Source: JASSUD01 sp031963405 (GTDB lineage Bacteria; Pseudomonadota; Gammaproteobacteria; Burkholderiales; Burkholderiaceae). Taken from it: a DNA stretch of 64,000 nucleotides. Location of the stretch: contig JASSUJ010000001.1 in assembly GCA_031963405.1 (NCBI GenBank), positions 1,054,001 through 1,118,000 of the forward strand. The letters run 5' to 3'. Of the stretch, positions 17,424 through 27,900 are shown in pieces. Within the stretch, counting starts at the first letter, position 1, and each line of letters begins with the position of its first letter. A program made the position numbers and the translations under genes. The notes beneath the pieces were generated by a model, which did not search any database, was not told where the DNA came from, and was given only the letters and a program-made list of their open reading frames with translations.

Positions 17424-18677
17424 ATGCAAACCTTAGCTGCATCAGCAGCGGCCTCTTATCGCCTGAACGAAAAGAGAGAGCTAGCTAATAAAAACCAAAA
17501 ATTAGAGGGATTAGCCGAATACGCTCATATTGAGCATATTTCGCTTAAAAAAGATGATCTGACGCAAGTATCTAAGCCTTCTCAGGACCTTGTAAAAGAA
17601 TGGTCGGCGTCTTCTGTTCAGCACGGAAAGCCATCTATCTTTTTAAAAGATGCGGTACTCGCTCAGCCTAAATGGAAAATGGCTATACAGCTCAGAACGA
17701 AGCATCACTTCACCCAAACGGAACTGAGCCAAGCATTAGAGATAGCTAACGCCTCTGACATAAAAAAAAGAGAAATTCCTTCGTCTTGGGAGAAAGTGAG
17801 CTTACCTTCATTTTCCCTAAAGTCGGTATCCGTTCCAAAAGATATTGAGCAAAAGGTCGGGGAATTAAAAAAGCAGCTTACATCCATTGATCGTTTTATC
17901 TGGCGTTTATCGTTCACGTTAATCAAAGAAGACGATATAGAAAGGCTCGAAAAACCTTGCGGAGAATTCGAGAGCCGGCTTGGAGAGATCAAAACCGCCT
18001 TTACTGAAGCACAAGATCAAAAAAGCTTAAAAGGCATGCGCTCAGCAGCAATAACGCTGGACACCTTGCTATCGGACTTAACGATCTTAAGCACCGCCCT
18101 CCATAAATCCCAAACCCCTGATGTAAAAAAAACCGAGTTTTGCTTAGGGGTAAGCAACATATTGTGGGGCGTAATAGGAGGTTGTTTGGCTACAGCCGTA
18201 GCGTTTACGGTGCTACCCACCGCTGTCTCTGCCATCCTTGGCTTGCTGGCCGGCGCTGCATTGGGAAGCTTCCGACTTTGGCATATGAATCGAGAACGAA
18301 CTTGCCAGACTGAGGCGGATAAATGGGATACATATCGCGCTCCACTAGAGAGTATGCAAGGAGATCTCAAAGACTTACTCACCCAAATTCAACGAGCAGA
18401 AGAAGGCACTATGGATAGAATCGTTAATCATGTAAACCAAGCGACACAACAGATGAGTAATTCGCAAAATTCACTTATTCAAAAGGTTGTGGATTTACAA
18501 GCACATTTAAAGATGGTTGAAGAGGAGCGGCAGCAAGATAAGCAACTTTTACAAACGTTAATGAATGAAATTAACACACTGAAAGCTAATCAACATCAAG
18601 CAAGTTCAGAAGCGCCAAAGGCATCTGATAAATCAGTGAATGAGCAAAAAGAACCTAAGCTGAGATTAGTTGCTTAA
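17424..18677 (+). CDS. Unknown protein with membrane hairpin and C-terminal coiled coil
   Basis: 417 aa, not recognised. RBS AGGGG precedes the ATG. Residues 1-235 are polar and mostly helical (for example IEQKVGELKKQLTSIDRF). Two adjacent hydrophobic segments (about 244-266 and 268-286) form a membrane hairpin containing GGCLATAVAFTVLP and GLLAGAALGSF. Residues 300-385 are a coiled coil (QMSNSQNSLIQKVVDL, MVEEERQQDKQLLQTLMNE), followed by a polar tail. A bilobed hydrophobic hairpin with flanking coiled coil is also the general plan of host-membrane-inserted effectors such as chlamydial Inc proteins, but no homology is claimed. The intervening 17121-17423 shows no gene. A strong hairpin follows the stop. 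Confidence 0.7.
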   Translation: MQTLAASAAASYRLNEKRELANKNQKLEGLAEYAHIEHISLKKDDLTQVSKPSQDLVKEWSASSVQHGKPSIFLKDAVLAQPKWKMAIQLRTKHHFTQTELSQALEIANASDIKKREIPSSWEKVSLPSFSLKSVSVPKDIEQKVGELKKQLTSIDRFIWRLSFTLIKEDDIERLEKPCGEFESRLGEIKTAFTEAQDQKSLKGMRSAAITLDTLLSDLTILSTALHKSQTPDVKKTEFCLGVSNILWGVIGGCLATAVAFTVLPTAVSAILGLLAGAALGSFRLWHMNRERTCQTEADKWDTYRAPLESMQGDLKDLLTQIQRAEEGTMDRIVNHVNQATQQMSNSQNSLIQKVVDLQAHLKMVEEERQQDKQLLQTLMNEINTLKANQHQASSEAPKASDKSVNEQKEPKLRLVA

Positions 18678-18714
18678 CGTGTAGTAGTTACGACTTTATC
18701 AACCAATTAGATGT

Positions 18715-18758
18715 GGTCGGGTAACAGCAGCCCAGCAATGCGTCGCTGTTACCCGACC
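18715..18758. terminator. Strong hairpin after the 417-aa gene
   Basis: GGTCGGGTAACAGC (18715-18728) and GCTGTTACCCGACC (18745-18758) are perfectly complementary over 14 bp with a 16-nt loop. There is no T-run after it, so intrinsic termination is uncertain. Confidence 0.6.
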
Positions 18759-18859
18759 TATCAAAATTAATATCTTAATAATGATAGGGATTTATCTTAT
18801 TAAAATTTCATATATCATCAGGATCATATAAATCAACATCTGACAATAAACGACAGCAT

Positions 18860-20128
18860 ATGAACTGGCAACGGCGGCTTTTCGCAATTATTGCGGTCTC
18901 AGCGGGCAACCTCGTTGAATGGTTTGACTTCTACGTTTATTCTTTTTGCGCAATCTACTTTGCCCCTGCTTTCTTTCCTCAGGGCGACCCCACCACACAA
19001 CTACTCAATACAGCCGGTATTTTCGCTGCGGGTTTCTTTATGCGGCCAATAGGGGCATGGTTCTTTGGCCGCCTCGCTGATCGGCAGGGCCGACGACTGG
19101 CTACGATGATCTCAGTGATGATGATGGGCGGCGGATCGCTGATGATTGCAAGCCTGCCAACCTATGCACAGATCGGCCAAGCAGCACCCGTGCTGCTGCT
19201 CTTTGCGCGCTTGTTACAGGGATTTTCTGTGGGTGGGGAATATGGTGTCAGCGCCGCTTATCTCAGTGAAGTAGCATTTAACAAGCATCGCGGACTCTTC
19301 TCTTCCTTCCAACCCATGACTTTGATCTGTGGCCAACTATTAGCGCTCGTCTCGATCGTGCTGTTACAACACCTACTAACTGATGCACAAATGAAAGAAT
19401 GGGGTTGGCGAGTCTTGTTCTTAGTAGGCGCAGCTAGTGCGTTGATTGTGCTGTGGCTGCGGCGCTCATTACAAGAAACCACTTCTGAAACAGACAGAAC
19501 ACATGAAGATGCCGGTACGCTGAAGGGCTTGTGGCAGCATAAGCGGGCTTGCCTCACTGTCATTGGTCTGACCGCTAGTGGCTCGCTGACCTTTTATACC
19601 TTCACAACTTATATGCAGAAGTATTTGGTCAATACCGTGGGCCTGCCTCCTCACCTCGTCAGCACATTAATGATGCTAGCCATCTTGCTATGCCTGCCGT
19701 TGTATCCGCTCTATGGCGCACTGTCCGACAAGATCGGGCGTAAAGCCATGATGATCATTTTTAGCGCATTAACCGCCTGCGCTACGCTCCCCCTCATGTC
19801 TGCCCTCACTACCGCCTCTAACCCTTATGCAGTATTCGGATTGATTTTGCTTGCTCTAATGATCGTGATTTTTTATACATCCATTGGAGGCCTACTCAAA
19901 GCCGAAATGTTTCCCACCGCATTACGTGCTCTAGGCGTGTCTTTACCTTTTGCCTTAGCTAATGCGTTGTTTGGAGGAACCGCTGAGTATGTAGCACTGT
20001 GGACGAAATCGATAGGATTAGAGTCGAGCTTTTACGGGTACGTGACAGTGATTGCATTGATCAGCTTATTTATCGCGCTCACCATGCCAGATGCGCGGCA
20101 GCAGGGTTACTTAAAAGATAAGCTGTAA
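18860..20128 (+). CDS. kgtP: MHS-family MFS transporter, alpha-ketoglutarate permease-like
   Basis: 422 aa with twelve predicted membrane segments. The start region GNLVEWFDFYVYSF, the motif GRLADRQGRRLATM, the segment RLLQGFSVGGEYGVSAAYLSE and the later PLYGALSDKIGRKAMM are diagnostic of the metabolite:H+ symporter family. The closest match I know by pattern is KgtP, which imports 2-oxoglutarate. The substrate remains an inference. The upstream 18759-18859 stretch is AT-rich; no clear Shine-Dalgarno is visible. It converges on recB. Confidence 0.75.
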   Translation: MNWQRRLFAIIAVSAGNLVEWFDFYVYSFCAIYFAPAFFPQGDPTTQLLNTAGIFAAGFFMRPIGAWFFGRLADRQGRRLATMISVMMMGGGSLMIASLPTYAQIGQAAPVLLLFARLLQGFSVGGEYGVSAAYLSEVAFNKHRGLFSSFQPMTLICGQLLALVSIVLLQHLLTDAQMKEWGWRVLFLVGAASALIVLWLRRSLQETTSETDRTHEDAGTLKGLWQHKRACLTVIGLTASGSLTFYTFTTYMQKYLVNTVGLPPHLVSTLMMLAILLCLPLYPLYGALSDKIGRKAMMIIFSALTACATLPLMSALTTASNPYAVFGLILLALMIVIFYTSIGGLLKAEMFPTALRALGVSLPFALANALFGGTAEYVALWTKSIGLESSFYGYVTVIALISLFIALTMPDARQQGYLKDKL

Positions 20129-20175
20129 AGCACTTTTTCTTCTGCCCTCTGCAAAGGCTACCCTACCTTTAAAAG

Positions 20176-20214
20176 AACGATTAATCGACTAGATTATCTA
20201 GGCGATTAACCGTT
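20176..20214. terminator. Hairpin between convergent kgtP and recB
   Basis: AACGATTAATCG and CGATTAACCGTT are near-complementary and enclose CTAGA-TTA-TCTAG. It lies between two converging genes and may end both transcripts. No T-run is seen. Confidence 0.4.
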
Positions 20215-20215
20215 A

Positions 20216-23200
20216 TCACACAGCTATAGTGCTCTCTTGGGCTTGGTTCGCCTGCAGCAACTGATCAAACGCCTTAATCAGTTTGAAATCTGGCACATCA
20301 ACATAAACTCCTGCGGCACCTTTCTCTGAGCGCCAGTCTGGGCGCACACCACGCACGAATAGGTATAGGTAGCCACCGAAATGAGTGGCGTAGTTATAGT
20401 CTGGCAAACGAACACGCAAGTAGCGATGCACTGCCAAGGTATAAATCAGCGCCTGTAGATGGTAGCCATGTGCTGCCATTGCTTCGCTAAGTGCGGTGTG
20501 CTCGTAATTTTCTGCCGCATAGCCTAAGTGATGAGATTTCCAATCGATGATCCAAAAGCGCCCCTGATGTTCAAATATCAGGTCAATAAATCCTTTTAAA
20601 TAGCCACGGAGCGCGCTGCCCTGCAGCGCTATATCAGGATAGCCATACCGCGTGAGCAGTTGACGTAAAGCAGTGAGGTCACCACTAGCGGGAAAGGTGA
20701 ACTCCAATTCCATTTGCCGCCGCGCTGGATCAATCGATGCCAGCGTTAGGCCAGGCGCTAATGGTGTCAGTTCGGTTAACGCAAGATCATGCAGCAAACG
20801 CATCATCATCTCGGGTAGCAAGTGAGGCAGCGCTGGCGTTAGCGTCGGGTATTCGTGCAAGGCTCGCTCAATCGCCGTTGGCCAAGTGGATGGCTTCGCA
20901 AAATCGACTAATTCAAATAAGCGATGTAAACACTCACCCGCTACTGCGCCGCGTGGGAAGTCAAGAATGTCATCGGCAGCACGCTCAGTCGATACCAGCT
21001 GAGGCCCAAGTGCTGTGCTCAAATCCTCAGCTTGCATAGCACTCACCGTATGCACAAGTGCGTCATAGTCAGCTAATGCCTCAAGCGGGCTCCCTATTCC
21101 TCTGTCTGCAGCTATATTTGTATTGGTTATCAGCGAAGTAAAGCTTGCTATATGCCAGCTCTCTCGCAAAAAGCGGTGGGCTTGCCGAGCATGTGGACTA
21201 GCGTCGCTTCCTCGAGCGCTATCCGGCAAACGTAAGGATGAGGCAACAGGCAATGACTCGATCTTAATTGCCGTATCAGCAAGTGCCTGCCAAGCCGCAT
21301 TGATTTCTTCTTCTGGTGGCGGCTTCGCAAGCCATGATGGAAATTCATAGCCGGCTCCTGCAATAAGCCAGTTCAGCATGCTGCCTCTCGCTTCTTTTGT
21401 GCTTGCGCTCGCTCCACTGGTATATAACCCAGCGACTAAATAGCAGCGATACACAGCACGCGTAAGCGCGACATAAATCAAACGCGCTTTTTCTGCCTGC
21501 TGCTCGCGTTTGGCTGCTTCTTTGGCCTGCGCCATATCATCTGCAGCGCCACCATAGTGCAAAATTGTGCGCTCACCACTAGCGTCGTGGTATTCGCATG
21601 CACTAGGCAAAGCGTTAGCAGGTGCTTTGCGCGGCGCCGCGTCATACAAAAAAGGACAGAACACTACCGCATATTCCAGCCCTTTTGATTTGTGCACGGT
21701 GACGATCTGCACTAAGTTTCGATCAGATTCGAGCCGCACCTGCGTCTCCTCCCCACCAGATTGACTCGTGCGCTGCGCGCTCAACCAGCGCATGGTGGCC
21801 GCGATGCTCGGTTGTAGCGCGGCCTGCGCCTGCATCAGCTCGGTGAGATGCGCTAAATCAGCCAACCGACGCTCACCATTTGGGCCAGCGGCAATGCGCT
21901 GTGCAATCCGTAGCTCAGTGCTCAACACGCGCCACATGACGGCAAAGCCACGTGTTTGCCACAACCCGCGGTAATGCGTAAAACGCTCGGCCCAAAAGGC
22001 GGGATCATGCGCGTTGGGAGAATTTTTGTCAGCATGACTGTGGTTAGCTGGCAAGCCTGGTTCGTCATCCAGCTGGCTTAACGTATTCGCTTCTACCCCA
22101 AACCAATCTACTGTCAGCGCGCCACGCAAGCGGCGTGCGTCGCTGGGAATATCAATGGCGCGCAGCACACACTCTAAGTCTTGCGCTTCAGGTGTACTAA
22201 ATACAGAAGTCTGAGCAATTTCGACGCTACCAACGCCGACTTGCGCCAGCGCCCGCTTAATCAAACTACCTTGCCGGTGCGTCTGCACAATTACCGCAAT
22301 ATCGCGTGGATTTAAGCCTGATTCCCCCCCAGTGTTATCAGGCGTATCAACTGTGCCATTGATACTTGTTTCCATCACTGCTTGCTGCGCTGCAGGTAAT
22401 CCAAGCAAACGAACAATCTCTGCCGCGCAAGCGTGGGCAGTTCGTTTCAGTGCGTCGTTTTTAGGCAATATTTGCCCATCTTGCGGCAGCATCCAAATAT
22501 GCAAATCAGCTGCGTCTGGATTTTCTGTATCAATAAATGGAGCCTGTTTAGCTGAACCGGCACGCACAGCTTGATAAGTTAGGCCATCCAAAATAAAAGC
22601 CGCCGGATTACAGCTAAACAGCCGATTACAAGCAGCAATTAACGAGGCTGTTGAGCGCTGATTGGTCGCCAAGGTATAGCGTGCGCGCGCCTGGGCCCTG
22701 GCAAACAAATAAGTATGCAAATCAGCGGCACGAAAGCTATAAATTGCTTGCTTCGGGTCGCCAACTAAGAAAAGTGGGCCATGCGGCGCAAAAATCCGGT
22801 TGAAAATATCAAATTGCAACGGGTCAGTATCTTGGAATTCATCGATCAAAGCGGCGGGATAACGGCGCTTAAGCGCCTGCGCAAGCCAGGGCTGCTCCAC
22901 CAGCGAGGCTTGTAAATTAGCCAATAAATCATCGAATGACATAACGCGGCGAGCCTGCTTTCTTTCGCGCAGTGTGGCAGGTGCCCAATGCAGCCACATC
23001 TTAAGCAGAGTCAACCAACGGCCACTGTGCTCAGCCTGTGCCGCTGCAATTTTTGTCAGCAGCGTATCAGCGAGCTCAAAAAAAGGATGGGTAGGTGCAA
23101 CGCACCCTTTCTTTACCCGTGCCTCTAATATGGAAGCGGTTAGCAAACTGGCTTTATCATCGAGCGGCGCCTGCGCATCACCCTGCTCAAAATAATGCTG

Positions 23201-24013
23201 CCAGGCCGCAAAAGCGAGCGTAAGCGCGGCTGGTTTATACGAAGTGGCCTTAAGACTTGGTAACGCACCATCCATCATTTGCGCAAGCGCATCATGCTCA
23301 GCCTGCCAGAGCATACGCGCTGCTTCAAATAATTCAGTAAGTCCTAAGTTAGCCTCGCCTGGCGGCGCACTTGCCGGCAACACATCAAATACCAGGTGCG
23401 CCAACGGCTTTTGCAAATAGCGCTTAAGCTGTACATCTAGTTCTGCCGGGCCAGCTCCCCGTTCGGCTAACCATTTAGCAAAATCTGAGTCTGCTACCGC
23501 CGCAGGTTCAATATGCGTATGCCAAAACTCCATGGCCACCTCAAAACGCAGTGCCTCTTCCTGCGTAACCCACTCAAACTCAAACGGTAGTGCAGCTGCA
23601 AAAGGAGACTCCTGCAAGGCACGCTGGCAAAAACCATGAATGGTATGAATCGCCGCTTGATCAAAGCTATGCAAAGCTTGCTCAAGCCTTAGTCTCGCCT
23701 CGTCAGGCGACACGACAACTCCCACCGTGGTCTCAAGCAACTGATTCACAAAAGGGTCATCCTCAACTTCACCTCCCTTGAGGGCATACACCAGCAAAAC
23801 TAGGCGGGCACGAATCCTTTCATACAGCTCAGCCGTGGCAGCTTTGGTAAAAGTCACCACTAGAATTTGCTCAACGCTTAGCGCTTTCTCGAGCAACAGC
23901 CGTACGTACAACGCACAAATATTCCAGGTTTTTCCTGTGCCCGCCGACGCCTCAATTTGCGTCACGCCATCTAACGAGCAAGTAAATACGTCGAATTCTT
24001 CAGCGCTTTGCAA
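20216..24013 (-). CDS. recB: Exodeoxyribonuclease V beta subunit RecB
   Basis: 1265 aa. RecB is the helicase-nuclease subunit of RecBCD, which processes double-strand breaks and degrades foreign linear DNA. Walker A GTGKT is at 25-29 (EASAGTGKTWNICALYVRLLLE), then VVTFTKAATAELYERI; DEFQDTDPLQFDIF (motif II), VGDPKQAIYSFRAAD (III) and VTVHKSKGLEYAVVFCP (V) follow. The C-terminal nuclease has Asp1144 (GFIDLIF) and Asp1157-x-Lys1159 (IIDWKSHHLGY). All core residues look intact. recC lies upstream on the same strand but is separated by about 925 bp of AT-rich DNA with a gene on the other strand. recD, which usually follows recB in this family, is not next to it. Confidence 0.95.
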   Translation of the reverse strand: MQSAEEFDVFTCSLDGVTQIEASAGTGKTWNICALYVRLLLEKALSVEQILVVTFTKAATAELYERIRARLVLLVYALKGGEVEDDPFVNQLLETTVGVVVSPDEARLRLEQALHSFDQAAIHTIHGFCQRALQESPFAAALPFEFEWVTQEEALRFEVAMEFWHTHIEPAAVADSDFAKWLAERGAGPAELDVQLKRYLQKPLAHLVFDVLPASAPPGEANLGLTELFEAARMLWQAEHDALAQMMDGALPSLKATSYKPAALTLAFAAWQHYFEQGDAQAPLDDKASLLTASILEARVKKGCVAPTHPFFELADTLLTKIAAAQAEHSGRWLTLLKMWLHWAPATLRERKQARRVMSFDDLLANLQASLVEQPWLAQALKRRYPAALIDEFQDTDPLQFDIFNRIFAPHGPLFLVGDPKQAIYSFRAADLHTYLFARAQARARYTLATNQRSTASLIAACNRLFSCNPAAFILDGLTYQAVRAGSAKQAPFIDTENPDAADLHIWMLPQDGQILPKNDALKRTAHACAAEIVRLLGLPAAQQAVMETSINGTVDTPDNTGGESGLNPRDIAVIVQTHRQGSLIKRALAQVGVGSVEIAQTSVFSTPEAQDLECVLRAIDIPSDARRLRGALTVDWFGVEANTLSQLDDEPGLPANHSHADKNSPNAHDPAFWAERFTHYRGLWQTRGFAVMWRVLSTELRIAQRIAAGPNGERRLADLAHLTELMQAQAALQPSIAATMRWLSAQRTSQSGGEETQVRLESDRNLVQIVTVHKSKGLEYAVVFCPFLYDAAPRKAPANALPSACEYHDASGERTILHYGGAADDMAQAKEAAKREQQAEKARLIYVALTRAVYRCYLVAGLYTSGASASTKEARGSMLNWLIAGAGYEFPSWLAKPPPEEEINAAWQALADTAIKIESLPVASSLRLPDSARGSDASPHARQAHRFLRESWHIASFTSLITNTNIAADRGIGSPLEALADYDALVHTVSAMQAEDLSTALGPQLVSTERAADDILDFPRGAVAGECLHRLFELVDFAKPSTWPTAIERALHEYPTLTPALPHLLPEMMMRLLHDLALTELTPLAPGLTLASIDPARRQMELEFTFPASGDLTALRQLLTRYGYPDIALQGSALRGYLKGFIDLIFEHQGRFWIIDWKSHHLGYAAENYEHTALSEAMAAHGYHLQALIYTLAVHRYLRVRLPDYNYATHFGGYLYLFVRGVRPDWRSEKGAAGVYVDVPDFKLIKAFDQLLQANQAQESTIAV

Positions 24014-24274
24014 ACTGTCTATCCTTGTTTTCCATGCTTATCAGCCTTACTGCCACAGCATACCCATTTTTTTCTTTTTACCCAGCTCGCCTCGGCCAAC
24101 ATCACATCATTAGTACTAAATGTAACAAAAGCGATATAAATTAAACCAAATCTGCTCTAAGGCTTCTCAAAAATATACAAAACTTCGCATATTCATTCGT
24201 TACATATAATTTTTGACTTAAATTTAATAGGGATTATTACCAAATTTATTTATTTCACTTTCTTAAGGAAGAAT

Positions 24275-24715
24275 ATGCGTATATTTACAAATAGAATCAC
24301 CACAACAACTTCTTATTTTTTTAGAAATAATTTATCTACTATATCTAGTAAATTTACAGGAGCTTTGTCATCTATAAAAGGAAATTTAGCTATCGACTCA
24401 AATGATTTTAAACAAAAATTTCGCAACTCAACTTCGAAAGAAAAAATTTCCACAAATATTAATAATATTTTTAATAACATTAGGCTAGGCGCAGGAAATT
24501 CATTTTCCACAGTTAACAAAACTCACCATACTCGTCTTAATCAATCGGCAGGTACATACAATAATAAATTCCAACATAAAGGATTAAAGGTAACTGTGGC
24601 AATAGATTTAAGCGAGCACCCAGAAAATAAAAATAATCCAAATCCAAATCCGCATCTACACCCAGACCTAGATAAAAATACATATGAAAATTTAAATTAT
24701 GTTGCATTTCGATAA
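24275..24715 (+). CDS. AT-rich hypothetical protein between recB and recC
   Basis: 146 aa, not recognised. A good RBS (AAGGAAG) lies just before the ATG. The whole 24014-24938 interval, including this gene, is far more AT-rich than its neighbours (judged by eye). The protein is rich in Asn, Ser, Thr and Lys, with an N-terminus of alternating Thr and basic residues (RITTTTSYFFRNN) and a Pro/Asn tract (NKNNPNPNPHLHPDLDKN). No membrane segment or known motif is visible. Opposite strand and base composition suggest recent acquisition; a secreted protein is possible but unproven. Confidence 0.5.
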   Translation: MRIFTNRITTTTSYFFRNNLSTISSKFTGALSSIKGNLAIDSNDFKQKFRNSTSKEKISTNINNIFNNIRLGAGNSFSTVNKTHHTRLNQSAGTYNNKFQHKGLKVTVAIDLSEHPENKNNPNPNPHLHPDLDKNTYENLNYVAFR

Positions 24716-24938
24716 TAGCAATACAATTTAATAAAAATAAGAAACACCTATATAAAAAATAGCCCTCGAATCTTGAGAAAGACTACACGCATAACTTATT
24801 ACATTAAAGAAATTTAATTTTAATTTATATTGCCTTTACCGCATTTACTGCTAATCCAAAGAATATTCCGCTTAATAGAAAGAATAAGCATTGCAAATTA
24901 AAGTGAAATTACTCTAATTTTTTTAAATTCGCTCGTAA

Positions 24939-27900
24939 CTATCGCTCTTCAGTAACTTCAAGATGCGCCTGCAATGGCCCAAATACGCTACGCGCAACTG
25001 CCATAAAGTTTGCGTCAAGTACGGTTTCTCCACTTGGTTCACGTAAAGCAGCTCGCCAATAAGGATCTTGTGCTTCGCCCACCGTTTGCGGTGTACCCAG
25101 CCAAACTCTGGAGGCTACGGCTTCGTTTTCTGTGACTGCGGCCCAAGCGCTTCGAGGGAAAAAATGCAAGGGGTGGCAAAGGCCCGCCTGGTAAAGCGCG
25201 ATGAGTTGCCCCAGATAACTCGCCGCATCAGTCACCGCTGTGAATGTAAAAACCTCTGTCTTACCAAGCCACAACGTGCGCGGGACAATTTCCGCAGGCG
25301 CTGCGGTGCATAGCACCAGATGATGCAACCAGGCCTCCAGATAGTCTCGAGCGCTAGGGCGCGCATAACGATAGAGCACCAACCCTTGCGCCGTCACCGT
25401 CGGGAGTGTGCCATTAAGCGCTACCGGCACGTCAGCCAGAGCAGCGCGACTGTCAGGCAATGGCAGCGCAGCTGGCCAGAGCGGCGTTAGGCTCAATGCG
25501 AACGGATAAGGAGCGCTATTGATCACTGCTTTACGCACGCGCCCAGCAAATTGAGTCAGTGCGAATAATTCATGTTTGCGCCAAATCTCACCCAACGCCC
25601 CACCCGGTAACTCAGGGCAAGCCTGAGCGATACGCGCCGCACGCTCAAGTAACGAGGTGGGCAATGTGTCAACTGATAAGTTATTACGCTCAGTTGACAC
25701 TGCCTCAGCAGTCTCGTCAGGCGCAAGCAAAATAGGTAATAGGCGAGTGGCTAGCGCATCACGCGCCTGCCAATCAAACTCAAAAGGCTCAGTATCAGCA
25801 CACTCTGACGCTGGGTAGCTAAGCGCAGCTCCCAATCGATCACGCAACAGCGCACGTGCTGGATGCCTCCAAAATCGGACAAAGTTAGTAAACGTTAGCC
25901 CAGACTCATGATGCGGAGTCAGCGGCTTAGCAAAGAAAGGCGGCAGTTGGGTACGCTGGCTAGCAGGTAACGCAAGCGCAGCAGCAATCTCGGCGCGGTT
26001 TGTATCATAGGTAAATAATGGGTTGTCGCCTGCTGCAGTAGATGAAAAATAGTCGCTTGAAAAAGACTGCAACGGGTGCTCGATAATGAAACGCTGGCGT
26101 GCAGCTCGCAGCGCTTCAGGTGTTGCGCCAGGGTCGGCTACGGCTTGAGCTAGATAATCGAGTAATTCATCCACTGGAGCGGCAGGCGGCAGCGGCGCAT
26201 TATCCCGCAAGCTACGGCCTGTATAAGCCACCCAGAAATGCTCGCGTGCTGCTAACAGTAGATCAAGAAATAAATTGCGCTCATCATCACGCCGCTGGCG
26301 ATCGCCAGACCGGCCAAATGCAGCAATCAAATCAAACTCATCCGCTCGTGCCACACTCGGCAGTACACCCTGCTCCAACCCAAGCAAGCAAATTACCCGG
26401 TATGGCAAGCTACGCAGGCTGGTAAAAGCAGTGAATGTCACGCCACCGCTTGGTACGCCACCGGGCGCGGCATCATCCAGCGCGGCACTCAGCGCACGGC
26501 GTATTACCGCGGCAGGAATTAATGTATCAGGCGCTTCCATATGAATCACCTCAGCCAATTGGGATAGGGCCTGCCTTACCTCTGTTATCTGCGCGACTTG
26601 CGGTGCAGAGTGCCCTTGCGTGCCAAAAAAACGCTCAAGCGCGGTACTCAGCAATACTTGCCATCCTTCAGCCGTGCGAGCAGTAGCGCATGCCTGCGCA
26701 AATTCATCAAGATCGTCGACTAAACGCGATAAGCGGCCAAGTAGCTCAGCCTGTCCACCTGCCCCTGCTATCGGCAGCCAGTCACCATTGGGCAGCGCGC
26801 CCTCTGGTAGCGCATACCCGAGATAAAGACGCATCAACGCATCAGCAAATGTATGCCGTTTGGGGGAAGCGCCCTGAGCCACTGGCTCAGGAGAAAAGCC
26901 ACGTCGTGCGCCGGCTGTCTGCAACCAAATCTCAACGGTTTCAAGCGCCGTCGCTTCAATTCCATAACGTGCAGCTAGTGCATCGACATGCAGCCATTCC
27001 AGCAGATCGGTCAGTGCAACTTCACGCTCAGACAGCGTCAGCATGCTGTCCAAGGCACGTGCGATGGGATTAATGCTTGATGGAGGTAGGCCAGTAATGC
27101 GGTAGGGAATACGCTGCGGCCCTGACATGCCAGTCAAGATATTGCCAAATACAGCGTCAATCAATGGCGCGGCAGCGACTAAATCAGGCACTGCCACCAA
27201 TACTTCAGCTGGCTCAAGCGTTGGGTTGCCCTTATTTTTATTCTCATTTTTATCATTAAATAGAGCAAGCAATCGATCATGCAGCACTTCAAGTTGTCGC
27301 GATAAGCTGTGGCAAACATGAACTTCAATGCCTGCAGCAGTAGCCTGAATAGGCACAGGCTGCGCCTGCAAATTAAGGATGGCGTTTTGCACGGCCGCGA
27401 GCCAAGTTGGCGCAGGGTTTTCTACATACTTTGCAGCTTCGATCACCGCAGTGTCCTGCGTCATCTCCTGCAATACATGCAATTGCGCTTGTGTTTGCCG
27501 CCCCCACTCAGCTAGTAGCGAGTTGCCTATTTCCTGGTAATCAATCTGCTGCGCTAAGGCGAGTTCGGCCACGCGCGCGGTACGCACAATGTCATACCAA
27601 TATTCACGACAGGGGTTGAGCAAATAAAGGCGTACATCCACCCAGTTCGCTAACTCGCGCAATACAGCGAGGTGTAAAGGGGCAATGGTTGGCAGCGCAA
27701 ACACGCTCACGCGTTGTGGCCAAGGCGATGTGGCTGGAGGAGTGTCAGTAGCGCGAATAGCACGCGCGCGCAGCTCAGTTAAAAAGCGTTGCATAGATAG
27801 CCCCGGCTCCTCATTTAACGTTTGCAACGTTTGCGTTTCAGCACTAAGGAATCGCCATAATTCAGCTTGCCAGCGCTCATCGCCGCGCTGCGTTTGATTA

